Below are positions 26,901 to 41,900 of a stretch of 64,000 nucleotides of DNA, in pieces; position 1 is the stretch's first letter, and every line of letters begins with the position of its first letter. A model generated the notes under the pieces. It was not told the DNA's origin, searched no databases, and saw nothing but the letters and a program-made list of their open reading frames with translations. The translations under genes were made by a program, and so were the position numbers. This stretch comes from Escarpia spicata (Eukaryota; Annelida; Polychaeta; Sabellida; Siboglinidae). The stretch is from positions 35,358,469 to 35,422,468 of the forward strand of contig OZ023214.1 in the NCBI GenBank assembly GCA_963995525.1, in the 5' to 3' direction.

Positions 26901-29900
26901 GGTGTGTGTTGTTGCCAGGTGGGGAAGGCAAGCAGGGCACAGTGAAGGAGATCCGAGGCTGGGACAACGAGTCTGGTCACAGTGTAGCCCACGTCACCTG
27001 GGCTTCGGGAGTCACCAACGTCTATAGACTTGGTCACAAGGGCAAGGTTGACCTGAAGTATGTGGAGGAAGCGTCAGGTGGTAGTTACTACCCAGAACAC
27101 CTACCCATCCTAGGTGAGACTGCTCCACCCTTTGAAGAACCTGTCACACTGCTAATGCTACCTGTATTGTATTGCTCACTTCTTAATGCCCTTCCCTTAC
27201 ATGGTTTATATTATAGAGTTGTACGGAGATTTGTGAAATGTTGCACCACAGTAATTACTGTGAAGTAGTAAAGCAATTGTACATCAGTGCACTATTTATA
27301 TGTTGGACTTACTTATGTCGTATAATGATCTGTATGAATTTCTCCATTATTTTAATTCTGCATGTTCATAATAATTTGTATACATGCATTGATGACTTGA
27401 CATCGTGTGACGTTGGTGACAGGGCAAACGGAGGTGTCCCCGGTCGCCAACATACTCTCCATGTTCAAGGTTGGTGACCTCGTCAAAGTCGACCTTGACA
27501 TTGACATCCTGAAGCAGATGCAGGAGGGTCATGGAGGGTGGAACCCCCGCATGGCTGAGGTGTGTGATGGAGGCAGTCACTGTGTCTCACGATGTAGGAA
27601 ATGGCTATTTAATGCTAGTTAACTGTTTTGTACATGTTATTCCTCTGAATATTTATAGGATATAGCAGTTTGTGGCTTTTATAATCTTAACAACTATAAT
27701 AGAGGCACACTTATTACTTATTGTATTAGTATTCGTGGGATTGTAGATTAATCCCAGAAAGTTTGGCACTCTGGTTCAAGGCATCTAAGAGGAAAACATT
27801 AACTTACCCACATACGTAGGTATGTTTCCTCGATTGTAGCGGGCCACCATTTTATGAAGCTTGAATATAACAGCTTGCTTTTATAAAAACCATCATCATA
27901 GTGAATGATGATAGGAATATGTCTATATTGCAGAGTTAACAGTCGTTAATTAATGCATTCTGTCAGTTAATCAATTGGGTTATTAGCATTTGGAAGTTCT
28001 GTCCAGGTTTCTGGATTATCAGATTAGCATTAATGGGATTCCACTATATTGTTACATAAACATGAAAACATAAGATAAGTGTACCACCCCGTGAATGTTT
28101 CAGTACTCGGGCCGGGTGGGTAAGGTACATCGGATCACTGAGCGGGGCGACGTCCGCGTGCAGTACGAGGGTTGCAGCAACCGGTGGACCTTCCATGCTG
28201 GCTCTCTCACTAAAGTTGTAAGTATACTGGACCTTCCATGCTGGCTCTCTCACTAAAGTTGTAAGTATACTGGACCTTCCATGCTGGCTCTCTCACTAAA
28301 GTTGTAAGTATACTGGACCTTCCATGCTGGCTCTCTCACTAAAGTTGTAAGTATACTGGACCTTCCATGCTGGCTCTCTCACTAAAGTTGTAAGTATACT
28401 GGACCTTCCATGCTGGCTCTCTCACTAAAGTTGTAAGTATACTGGACCTTCCATGCTGGCTCTCTCACTAAAGTTGTAAGTATACTGGACCTTCCATGCT
28501 GGCTCTCTCACTAAAGTTGTAAGTATACTGGACCTTCCATGCTGGCTCTCTTACTAAAGTTGTAAGTATACTGGACCTTCCATGTTGGCTCACTCACTAA
28601 AGGTGTAAGTATGAGTGACAGTTTACTTGTGGTAGAGTGGGGTGTTACTGAGTGTTCGTCTAGTTGACTCTGCTCTGTGAGACTGAAACACTTGCCAAGA
28701 TTTCATGTTGTATAATATCAGCATGTTGTCAAATATATTTGTAAGGTGACTGTTATCCTGCTTTAAATATTGGTATTATATTACGTACAAATAATTTATG
28801 TGCACTCAGTTATAGGCAGGGTTGATGCTGACAGTAGTGACACCTGTCAGTGCTGACACTGACTGTGGTGACACCTGTCAGTGCTGACATTGGCCTTGGT
28901 GACACCTGTCGGTGGTGACACATGTCAGTGCTGACACTGAGCATGGTGATGTCTGTCAGTGCTGACACTGACAGCGATGACACCAGTCCGTGATGACACT
29001 CTGTCGTGTGTGTCAGGTGGATGAATTTGCGGTGGGTGACGAGGTGAGAGTGTGTGACCAGCTGGCGACGATGCAGGAGCTGCAGAAAGACCACGTAGAG
29101 TGGACAGACACGATGAGATACGTGAGTCAACTCTGCAAGCAGTCACACATACCTACACTATTAAACTTGTACCATAATAAATTAACCATAATTAGTTTTG
29201 GTAATCAGGGTCTGTGTCAGAAGGGAAACAAACATTAAGGTCCACTTTCAATGCCATCCTCAACCTGGACTTAAGGAACAAAGAGGAGTGCAACAACTTT
29301 GATTGTGCATACCTGTATTTAGCAGTTGTTAGTCCAAGGATATATCATGTATCCCTTAGTCCATGCATCATCTTTGGTATCATGTTGGTTTTTATTCTGT
29401 TCGACAGCTTACAATTGTAAAAAAAACCTGATTTGTATACCATCATTCAGTGTAAATGTTTTAAGTTTGAGAAAAAAGGAAAATAACCACATTGCCATGG
29501 AATTTTGTGACGCTTCAACTTGGGACATTCTAGTATATATATATACATATATATTGTGTTAAATTACGATTACATGTAAACAGTTTTATCTTAATTATGT
29601 AGAAATTTATCACCTTTTTACTGCATAAAAAGATGTGTTTTTTATCGATACAACACACCTCATTATGTATCTACGTGTCTGACTGTCTGTAGGCTCTGGG
29701 GCGGAAGGCCAAGGTGACAAAGGTGTACGCAAACAGAGACCTACAGCTGAGTATTGACAACTTCCAGTGGAAGTTTAACCCTGCCTGCTGCACACGCCTC
29801 CGACAGACCTCCCACAGCAAACACAACACACTGACACGAGACCAGTGTGCCTCCAGTAAGTACAGACAGACCTCTCACAGCAAACACAACACACTGACAC

Positions 29901-32900
29901 GAGACCAGCGTGCCTCCAGTAAGTACAGACAGACCTCTTACAGCAAACACAACACACTGACACGAGACCAATGTGCCTCCAGTAAGTACAGACAGACCTC
30001 TCACAGCAAACACAACACACTGACACGAGACCAGTGTGCCTCCAGTAAGTACAGACAGACCTCTCACAGCAAACACAACACACTGACACGAGACCAGCGT
30101 GCCTCCAGTAAGTACAGACAGACCTCTTACAGCAAACACAACACACTGACACGAGACCAATGTGCCTCCAGTAAGTACAGACAGACCTCCCACAGCAAAC
30201 ACAACACACTGACACGAGACCAATGTGCCTCCAGTAAGTACAGACAGACCTCTCACAGCAAACACAACACACTGACATGAGACCAGTGTGCCTCCAGTAA
30301 GTACAGACAGACCTCTTACAGCAAACACAACACACTGACACGAGACCAATGTGCCTCCAGTAAGTACAGACAGACCTCTCACAGCAAACAACACACTGAC
30401 ACGAGACCAGCGTGCCTCCAGTAAGTACAGACAGACCTCTTACAGCAAACACAACACACTGACACGAGACCAATGTGCCTCCAGTAAGTACAGACAGACC
30501 TCCCACAGCAAACACAACACACTGACACGAGACCAGTGTGCCTCCAGTAAGTACAGACAGACCTCTCACAGCAAACACAACACAATGACATGAGACCAGT
30601 GTGCCTCTAGTAAGTACAGACAGACCTCTTACAGCAAACACAACACACTGACATGAGACCAGCACGCCTCCAGTAAGTACAGACAGACCTCTCACAGCAA
30701 ACACAACACACTGACATGAGACCAGCATGCCTCTAGTATGTACAGACAGACCTCTCACAGCAAACACAACACAATCACATGAGACCAGCATGCCTCTAGT
30801 AAGTACAGACAGACCTCTTACAGCAAACACAACACACTGACATGAGACCAGCATGCCTCTAGTAAGTACAGACAGACCTCTTACAGCAAACACAACACAA
30901 TGACATGAGACCAGTGTGCCTCTAGTAAGTACAGACAGACCTCTTACAGCAAACACAACACACTGACATGAGACCAGCGTGTCTGCAGTAAGTACAGACA
31001 GACCTCTTACAGCAAACACAACACACTGACACGAGACCAGCATGCCTCTAGTATGTACAGACAGACCTCTCACAGCAAACACAACACACTGACATGAGAC
31101 CAGCATGCCTCTAGTATGTACAGACAGACCTCTGACAGCAAACACAACACAATGACATGAGACCAGCATGCCTCTAGTAAGTACAGACAGACCTCTTACA
31201 GCAAACACAACACACTGACACGAGACCAGCATGCCTCTAGTATGTACAGACAGACCTCTCACAGCAAACACAACACACTGACATGAGACCAGCATGCCTC
31301 TAGTATGTACAGACAGACCTCTGACAGCAAACACAACACAATGACATGAGACCAGCATGCCTCTAGTAAGTACAGACAGACCTCTTACAGCAAACACAAC
31401 ACAATGACATGAGACCAGTGTGCCTCTAGTAAGTACAGACAGACCTCTTACAGCAAACACAACACAATGACATGAGACCAGCATGCCTCTAGTATGTACA
31501 GACAGACCTCTCACAGCAAACACAACACATTGACACGAGACCAGCATGCCTCTAGTATGTACAGATAGACCTCTTACAGCAAACACAACACACTGACATG
31601 AGACCAGCATGCCTCTAGTAAGTACAGACAGACCTCTCACAGCAAACACAACACACTGACATGAGACCAGCATGCCTCTAGTATGTACAGACAGACCTCT
31701 TACAGCAAACACAACACATTGACACGAGACCAGCATGCCTCTAGTAAGTACAGACAGACCTCTCACAGCAAACACAACACATTGACATGAGACCAGCATG
31801 CCTCTAGTATGTACAGACAGACCTCTTACAGCAAACACAACACACTGACATGAGACCAGCATGCCTCTAGTATGTACAGACAGACCTCTTACAGCAAACA
31901 CAACACACTGACACGAGACCAGCATGCCTCTAGTATGTACAGACAGACCTCTTACAGCAAACACAACACACTGACACGAGACCAGCATGCCTCTAGTATG
32001 TACAGACAGACCTCTTACAGCAAACACAACACACTGACATGAGACCAGCATGCCTCTAGTATGTACAGACAGACCTCTTACAGCAAACACAACACACTGA
32101 CATGAGACCAGCATGCCTCTAGTATGTACAGACAGACCTCTTACAGCAAACACAACACAATGACATGAGACCTGCATGCCTCTAGTATGTACAGACAGAC
32201 CTCTTACAGCAAACACAACACACTGACACGAGACCAGCATGCCTCTAGTATGTACAGACAGACCTCTTACAGCAAACACAACACAATGACATGAGACCAG
32301 CATGCCTCTAGTATGTACAGACAGACCTCTTACAGCAAACACAACACACTGACATGAGACCAGCATGCCTCTAGTATGTACAGACAGACCTCTTACAGCA
32401 AACACAACACAATGACATGAGACCTGCATGCCTCTAGTATGTACAGACAGACCTCTTACAGCAAACACAACACACTGACACGAGACCAGCATGCCTCTAG
32501 TATGTACAGACAGACCTCTTACAGCAAACACAACACACTGACATGAGACCAGCATGCCTCTAGTATGTACAGACAGACCTCTTACAGCAAACACAACACA
32601 ATGACATGAGACCAGCATGCCTCTAGTATGTACAGACAGACCTCTTACAGCAAACACAACACACTGACACGAGACCAGCATGCCTCTAGTATGTACAGAC
32701 AGACCTCTTACAGCAAACACAACACAATGACATGAGACCAGCATGCCTCTAGTATGTACAGACAGACCTCTTACAGCAAACACAACACAATGACATGAGA
32801 CCAGTGTGCCTCTAGTAAGTACAGACAGACCTCTCACAGCAAACACAACACACTGACACGAGACCAGCATGCCTCTAGTATGTACAGACAGACCTCTTAC

Positions 32901-35900
32901 AGCAAACACAACACAATGACATGAGACTAGCACGCCTCCAGTAAGTACAGACAGACCTCTCACAGCAAACACAACACAATGACATGAGACCAGCGTGCAT
33001 CCAGTGAGTACAGACAGACCTCTTACAGCAAACACAACACAATAACATGAGACCAGCGTGCATCCAGTGAGTACAGACATACCTCTTACAGCAAACACAA
33101 CACAATGACATGAGACCTGCATGCCTCCAGTAAGTACAGACAGACCTCTTATAGCAATCACAACACAATGACATGAGACCAGCGTGCATCCAGTAAGTAC
33201 AGACAGACCTCTTACAGCAAACACAACACAATGACATGAGACCAGCACGCCTCCAGTAAGTACAGACAGACCTCTCACAGCAAACACAACACAATGACAC
33301 AAAACCAGCGTGCCTCCAGTAAGTACAGACAGACCTCTCACAGCAAACACAACACAATGACATGAGACCAGCATGCCTCTAGTATGTACAGACAGACCTC
33401 TTACAGCAAACACAACACACTGACATGAGACCAGCATGCCTCTAGTATGTACAGACAGACCTCTTACAGCAAACACAACACAATGACATGAGACCAGCAT
33501 GCCTCTAGTATGTACAGACAGACCTCTTACAGCAAACACAACACAATGACATGAGACCAGCACGCCTCCAGTAAGTACAGACAGACCTCTCACAGCAAAC
33601 ACAACACAATGACACAAAACCAGCGTGCCTCCAGTAAGTACAGACAGACCTCTCACAGCAAACACAACACAATGACATGAGACCAGCACGCCTCCAGTAA
33701 GTACAGACAGACCTCTCACAGCAAACACAACACACTGACATGAGACCAGCATGCCTCTAGTATGTACAGACAGACCTCTTACAGCAAACACAACACACTG
33801 ACATGAGACCAGCATGCCTCTAGTAAGTACAGACAGACCTCTTACAGCAAACACAACACAATGACATGAGACCAGTGTGCCTCTAGTAAGTACAGACAGA
33901 CCTCTTACAGCAAACACAACACACTGACACGAGACCAGCATGCCTCTAGTATGTACAGACAGACCTCTTACAGCAAACACAACACACTGACACGAGACCA
34001 GCATGCCTCTAGTATGTACAGACAGACCTCTTACAGCAAACACAACACACTGACACGAGACCAGCATGCCTCTAGTATGTACAGACAGACCTCTTACAGC
34101 AAACACAACACACTGACATGAGACCAGCATGCCTCTATTATGTACAGACAGACCTCTTACAGCAAACACAACACACTGACATGAGACCAGCATGCCTCTA
34201 GTATGTACAGACAGACCTCTTACAGCAAACACAACACAATGACATGAGACCTGCATGCCTCTAGTATGTACAGACAGACCTCTTACAGCAAACACAACAC
34301 ACTGACACGAGACCAGCATGCCTCTAGTATGTACAGACAGACCTCTTACAGCAAACACAACACAATGACATGAGACCAGCATGCCTCTAGTATGTACAGA
34401 CAGACCTCTTACAGCAAACACAACACACTGACATGAGACCAGCATGCCTCTAGTATGTACAGACAGACCTCTTACAGCAAACACAACACAATGACATGAG
34501 ACCAGCATGCCTCTAGTATGTACAGACAGACCTCTTACAGCAAACACAACACACTGACACGAGACCAGCATGCCTCTAGTATGTACAGACAGACCTCTTA
34601 CAGCAAACACAACACACTGACACGAGACCAGCATGCCTCTAGTATGTACAGACAGACCTCTTACAGCAAACACAACACAATGACATGAGACCAGCATGCC
34701 TCTAGTATGTACAGACAGACCTCTTACAGCAAACACAACACAATGACATGAGACCAGTGTGCCTCTAGTAAGTACAGACAGACCTCTCACAGCAAACACA
34801 ACACACTGACATGAGACCAGCATGCCTCTAGTATGTACAGACAGACCTCTCACAGCAAACACAACACAATGACATGAGACCAGTGTGCCTCTAGTAAGTA
34901 CAGACAGACCTCTTACAGCAAACACAACACACTGACATGAGACCAGCATACCTCTAGTATGTACAGACAGACCTCTCACAGCAAACACAACACACTGACA
35001 CGAGACCAGCATGCCTCTAGTATGTACAGACAGACCTCTCACAGCAAACACAACACACTGACATGAGACCAGCGTGCATCCAGTAAGTACAGACAGACCT
35101 CTCACAACAAACACAACACACTGACATGAGACCAGTGTGCCTCCAGTAAGTACAGACAGACCTCTCACAACAAACACAACACACTGACATGAGACCAGTG
35201 TGCCTCCAGTAAGTACAGACAGACCTCTCACAGCAAACACAACACACTGACATGAGACCAGTGTGCCTCTAGTATGTACAGACAGACCTCTCACAGCAAA
35301 CACAACACACTGACACAAGACCAGCATGCCTCTAGTATGTACAGACAGACCTCTCACAGCAAACACAACACACTGACATGAGACCAGTGTGCCTCCAGTA
35401 AGTACAGACAGACCTCTCACAACAAACACAACACACTGACATGAGACCAGTGTGCCTCCAGTAAGTACAGACAGACCTCTCACAGCAAACACAACACACT
35501 GACACGAGACCAGCATGCCTCTAGTATGTACAGACAGACCTCTCACAGCAAACACAACACACTGACATGAGACCAGTGTGCCTCCAGTAAGTACAGACAG
35601 ACCTCTCACAGCAAACACAACACACTGACACGAGACCAGCATGCCTCTAGTAAGTACAGACAGACCTCTCACAGCAAACACAACACACTGACATGAGACC
35701 AGCATGCCTCTAGTATGTACAGACAGACCTCTCACAGCAAACACAACACACTGACATGAGACCAGTGTGCCTCTAGTATGTACAGACAGACCTCTCACAG
35801 CAAACACAACACAATGACATGAGACCAGTGTGCCTCTAGTATGTACAGACAGACCTCTCACAGCAAACACAACACACTGACACGAGACCAGCATGCCTCT

Positions 35901-38900
35901 AGTATGTACAGACAGACCTCTCACAGCAAACACAACACACTGACATGAGACCAGTGTGCCTCTAGTATGTACAGACAGACCTCTTACAGCAAACACAACA
36001 CACTGACATGAGACCAGCATGCCTCCAGTAAGTACAGACAGACCTCTTACAGCAAACACAACACACTGACATGAGACCAGTGTGCCTCCAGTAAGTACAG
36101 ACAGACCTCTTACAGCAAACACAACACACTGACATGAGACCAGTGTGCCTCCAGTAAGTACAGACAGACCTCTTACAGCAAACACAACACACTGACATGA
36201 GACCAGTGTGCCTCCAGTAAGTACAGACAGACCTCTCACAGCAAACACAACACACTGACATGAGACCAGTGTGCCTCCAGTAAGTACAGACAGACCTCTC
36301 ACAGCAAACACAACACACTGACACGAGACCAATGTGCCTCCAGTAAGTACAGACAGACCTCTCACAGCAAACACAACACAATGACATGAGACCTGCATGC
36401 CTCTGGTATGTACAGACAGACCTCTTACAGCAAACACAACACACTGACACGAGACCAGCATGCCTCTAGTATGTACAGACAGACCTCTCACAGCAAACAC
36501 AACACACTCACACGAGACCAGCATGCCTCTAGTACGTACAGACAGACCTCTCACAGCAAACACAACACAATGACATGAGACCAGTGTGCCTCTAGTAAGT
36601 ACAGACAGACCTCTCACAGCAAACACAACACAATGACATGAGACCAGTGTGCCTCTAGTAAGTACAGACAGACCTCTCACAGCAAACACAACACAATGAC
36701 ATGAGACCAGCGTGCATCCAGTGAGTACAGACAGACCTCTTACAGCAAACACAACACAATGACACGAGACCAGCGTGCCTCCAGTAAGTACAGACAGACC
36801 TCTCACAGCAAACACAACACAATGACATGAGACCAGCGTGCTTCCAGTAAGTACAGACAGACCTCTTACAGCAAACACAACACAATGACATGAGACCAGC
36901 ACGCCTCCAGTAAGTACAGACAGACCTCTCACAGCAAACACAACACAATGACATGAGACCAGCGTGCCTCCAGTAAGTACAGACAGACCTCTCACAGCAA
37001 ACACAACACACTGACACGAGACCAATGTGCCTCCAGTAAGTACAGACAGACCTCTCACAGCAAACACAACACAATGACATGAGACCAGTGTGCCTCCAGT
37101 AAGTACAGACAGACCTCTCACAGCAAACACAACACAATGACACGAGACCAGCGTGTCTGCAGTAAATACAGACAGACCTCTCACAGCAAACTGTGTATGT
37201 GTGTTTGTTCCTGTATACTACAACCTGTGTGTTTGTTCCTGTATACAACAACCTGTGTGTTTGTTCCTGTATACTACAACCTGTGTGTTTGTTCCTGTAT
37301 ACTACAACCTGTGTGTGTGTTCCTGTATACTACAACCTGTGTGTTTGTTCCTGTATACAACAACCTGTGTGTTTGTTCCTGTATACTACAACCTGTGTGT
37401 TTGTTCCTGTATACTACAACCTGTGTGTGTGTTCCTGTATACTACAACCTGTGTGTTTGTTCCTGTATACAACAACCTGTGTGTTTGTTCCTGCTTACTT
37501 CAACCTGTATGTTTGTTCCTGTTTACTACCACCTGCGTGTTTGTCCCTGTCTACTACAACCTGCATGTTTGTTTCTGCATACTTCAACCTGTGTGTTTGT
37601 TCCTGTTTATTACCACCTGTGTGTTTGTTTCTGCATAATTCAACCTGTGTGTTTGTTGACAGTTCCTGTATACTACAACCAGTGTGTTTGTTGACAGTTC
37701 CTATAGTCTACAACCTGTGTATTTGTTGACAGTTCCTGTATACTACAACCAGTGTGTTTGTTCCTGCATACTACAACCTGTGTGTTTGTTCCTGTTTACT
37801 ACCACCTGCGTGTTTGTCCCTGTCTACTACAACCTGCATGTTTGTTTCTGCATACTTCAACCTGTGTGTTTGTTCCTGTTTATTACCACCTGTATGTTTG
37901 TTTCTGCATAATTCAACCTGTGTGTTTGTTGACAGTTCCTGTATACTACAACCAGTGTGTTTGTTGACAGTTCCTATAGTCTACAACCTGTGTATTTGTT
38001 GACAGTTCCTGTATACTACAACCAGTGTGTTTGTTCCTGCATACTACAACCTGTGTGTTTGTTCCTGTATACTACAACCAGTGTGTTTGTTCCTGTATAT
38101 TACTACCTGTGTGTTTGTTCCTGTATACTACAACCTGTGTGTTTGTTCATGTATACTACAACCTGTGTGTTTGTTCCTGTATACTACTATATGTGTGTTT
38201 GTTCCTGTATACTACAACCTGTGTGTTTATTCCTGTATACTACAACCTGTGTGTTTGTTCCTGTATACTACAACCTGTGTGTTTGTTCCTGTATACTACA
38301 ACCTGTGTGTTTATTCCTGTATACTACAACCTGTGTGTTTGTTCCTGTATACTACAACCAGTGTGTTTGTTCCTGTATACTACTACCTGTGTGTTTGTTC
38401 CTGTATACTACAACCTGTGTGTTTATTCCTGTATACTACAACCTGTGTGTCTGTTCCTGTATACTACAACCTGTGTGTCTGTTCCTGTATACTACAACCT
38501 ATGTGTCTGTTCCTGTATACTACAACCAGTGTGTTTGTTCCTGTATACTACTACATGTGTGTTTGTTCCTGTATACAACAATCTGTGTGTTTATTCCTGT
38601 ATACTACAACCTGTGTGTTTGTTCCTGCATACTACAACCTGTGTATTTGTTCCTGTATACTACAACCAGTGTGTTTGTTCCTGTATACTACAACCAGTGT
38701 GTTTGTTCCTGTATACTACTACATGTGTGTTTGTTCCTGTATACAACAATCTGTGTGTTTATTCCTGTATACTACAACCTGTGTGTTTGTTCCTGCATAC
38801 TACAACCTGTGTATTTGTTCCTGTATACTACAACCAGTGTGTTTGTTCCTGTATACTACAACCAGTGTGTTTGTTCCTGCATACTAAAACCTGTGTGTTT

Positions 38901-41900
38901 GTTTCTGCATACTACAACCTGTGTGTATGTTCCTGTATACTACAACCTGTGTGTTTGTTGACAGTTCCTGTATATTACAACCAGTGTGTTTGTTCCTGTG
39001 TCCTACTACCTGTGTGTTAGTTCCTGTATACTACAACCTGTGTGTTTGTTCCTGTGTCCTACTACCTGTGTGTTTGTTCCAGTGTACTATAACCTGTGTG
39101 TTTGTTCCATTCTACTAAAACCTGTTTTGGTGTTATAGGCACCAAGGACACAATGATGGAGCAGCTGGCCTTGGCACTGCACTCTCTAGAACCAGTGCAA
39201 TTGGTGCAGGAGGCTGCTAACGGCAACGCAGATGTCGTCAAGGCAATGCTGGCTCGACACCCTGAGCAGGTAGGTTAACTCTACGTTGTGGTCTTCACCC
39301 AGAGTAAGTAGGTGAGTTCTATGTTTTGGTCTACACCCAGAACAGGTAGGTGAGTTCTATGTTGTGGTGTGCACCCAGAACAGGTAGGTGAGTTCTATGT
39401 TGTGGTCTGCACCCAGAACAGGTAGGTGAGTTATATGTTATGGTCTGAACCCAGAACAAGTAGGTGAGTTATATGTTATGGCCTGCACCCAGAACAGGTA
39501 GGTGAGTTCTATGTTCTGGTCTTCACCCAGAACAAGTAGGTGAGTTATATGTTGTGGTCTGCACCCAGAACAGGTAGGTGAGTTATGGGGTTAGGATACT
39601 GTTAGACTTCGTGCTTGGTTACAGATGAAAAAAAGTGCAGTATATTTTTTAGAAATGACTTTTTACAATATTCACTTGCTCTGACATAAGTGCATTTGAG
39701 TAGTCAGATTCCTAGATGTGATTGTAGAAGCTGTTGACAGTAAAATGGTGTCTTTTTAGCTGATTTTACTAAGCGGAAGGGTATCTGGCAGCAATTTCAC
39801 TAGTAGACACTTTAGCCGGATTACTACCTGCATCCATTTGTAAATATTGACGGGTGTCATACATACAGGCATTTTGCAAGAGCTAGAGATATTAGATTTT
39901 GACTAAACTCGAACCAGCATGTCAATAAGATGATAATAACAGCAGGTGAGAAGTTTAAGAAACTTTATAGGTCACGTTTTCTTATAATCACACAAAACAT
40001 TAACATGGTCGCCAAAGGGAAAACTGACAGTGTGCTGACCCCTTATATGTTATGGTCTGAACTCAGAACAAGTAGGTGAGTTATATGTTATGGCCTGCAC
40101 CCAGAACAAATAGGTGAGTTCTATGTTGTGGTCTGCACCCAGAACAAGTAGGTGAGTTCGATGTTTTGGTCTACACCCAGAACAAGTAGGTGAGTTATAT
40201 GTTATGGTCTTCACCCAGAGCAAGTAGGTGAGTTCTATGTTTTGGTCTACACCCAGAACAAGTAGGTGAGTTCTATGTTATGGTCTTCACCCAGAGCAAG
40301 TAGGTGAGTTCTATGTTGTGGTCTGCACCCAGAACAAATAGGTGAGTTCTATGTTGTGGTCTGCACCCAGAACAAGTAGGTGAGTTCTATGTTTTGGTCT
40401 TCACCCAGAGCAAGTAGGTGAGTTCTATGTTGTGGTCTGCACCCAGAACAAATAGGTGAATTCTATGTTGTGGTCTACAACCAGAACAAGTAGGTGAGTT
40501 ATATGTTATGGTCTTCACCCAGAGCAAGTAGGTGAGTTCTATGTTGTGGTCTGCACCCAGAACAAATAGGTGACTTCTATGTTGTGGTCTACACCCAGAA
40601 CATGTAGGTGAGTTCTATGTTGTGGTCTGCACCCAGAACAAGTAGGTGAGTTCTGTTGTGGTCTGCACCCAGAACAGGTAGGTGAGTTCTACGTTGTGGT
40701 CTGCACCCAGAACAGGTAGGTGAGATTTATGTTGTGGTCTGCACCCAGAACAAGTAGGTGAGTTCTATGTTGTTGTCAGCACCCAGAACAAATAGGTGAG
40801 TTCTATGTTGTGGTCTGCACCCAGAACAAGTAGGTGAGTTCTATGTTGTGGTCTGTCCCCAGAACAAATAGGTGGGTTCTATGTTGTGGTCTGCACCCAG
40901 AACAAGTAGGTGAGTTCTATGTTGTGGTCTGTCCCCAGAATAGGTATACCAGCCAGGTTTTTTCTTGATATCTGGGAGATTTTTTTAGCACACTTCCTTT
41001 TTGTGTGTTGTGCTGTGTCATCACACTGTCTCTGATCTTGACATTCGGAGATATGGGGGGGGTACGGGGGTGCTGTTGAACTTTTTTGGCCACTGTATTT
41101 GCTGTTTTTTTAGCTTCTCCGCTGTCTTGGCTCATTGACATCAGAAGATGGGGGGGTCAGGGAAGGGGGTACTGTTGGAGATTTTTAACGGAAAACCCAA
41201 AATCCGGGAGACTCCCAAATTTTCCGGGAGACTTGGCAGGAATAGGTGGGTGAGTTGTATGTTGTGGTTTACAGTGGATGGTGAACATGTCATGGTTAGA
41301 TCTTGTCTCATAGGTCACTGGTATTTATCATGTTTGTTTCACTTGACACAGTTTCTGTGTGTCACCAACTTGTGTCATTGTTGCAGGTTGACCAGAGGAG
41401 TCGAGGCAAGACGGCATTGCAGGTGGCGTGTCACCAAGGTCATGTCGATATTGTAAGATCACTGCTGGCGAGTGGGGCGAATGTCAACTTGTCTGATGAT
41501 GACGAGGACACACCACTTCACTACTCCGTCTTTGGGTACGTCATGTGACTGCTTGAGGTGTACCTGTCTCTACATGAGGTGTTGTGACATTATAAAGAAC
41601 AACATATCTTCTAAGTTGTCTAAACATCAAAACAGTCAACAATTACAGCAGATCAAATAAGCAACTTGTGCTAAACACAGACTTTCTTTGAATGAGAACC
41701 AAATTCAGTTTTATTGATTTTGACTAGAATATTGTTGATGCTTTGACTTTTAAATATGACTAAATCTGTGTTTGGGATTTTGCTTCTGACACTTTGGTTT
41801 CTAAACCCTATTCTTGTAATGTACTTGATCTGTAACAAACAGTTGTGTTTTCTGTAACAGTCAGTTGTGCTTGCAGTAACCAGTCTGTACAAGTCAGGTG

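Larger units (their letters stand above)
24817..26918 (+). other. mib2: mib2 intron 3 with interrupted tandem array and transposon
   Basis: This 2.1-kb intron holds a ~30-bp array in two parts (25080-25418 and 26811-26918) separated by a hAT-like element. The acceptor of exon 4 lies inside the last array unit. Confidence 0.85.

Noticed and set aside
29775..37184. Minus-strand open frame of 2469 codons with a Cys/Val-rich 21-residue repeat
   Set aside because: It is the antisense of the 63-bp array; the period is divisible by three and lacks stops on that strand. It has no start context, no domain and no link to other exons.
37137..39118. Several overlapping Cys/Val/Phe-rich plus-strand frames up to 334 codons
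   Set aside because: The 28-bp array is open in all three forward frames, so no single frame is favoured. It lies within mib2 intron 8.
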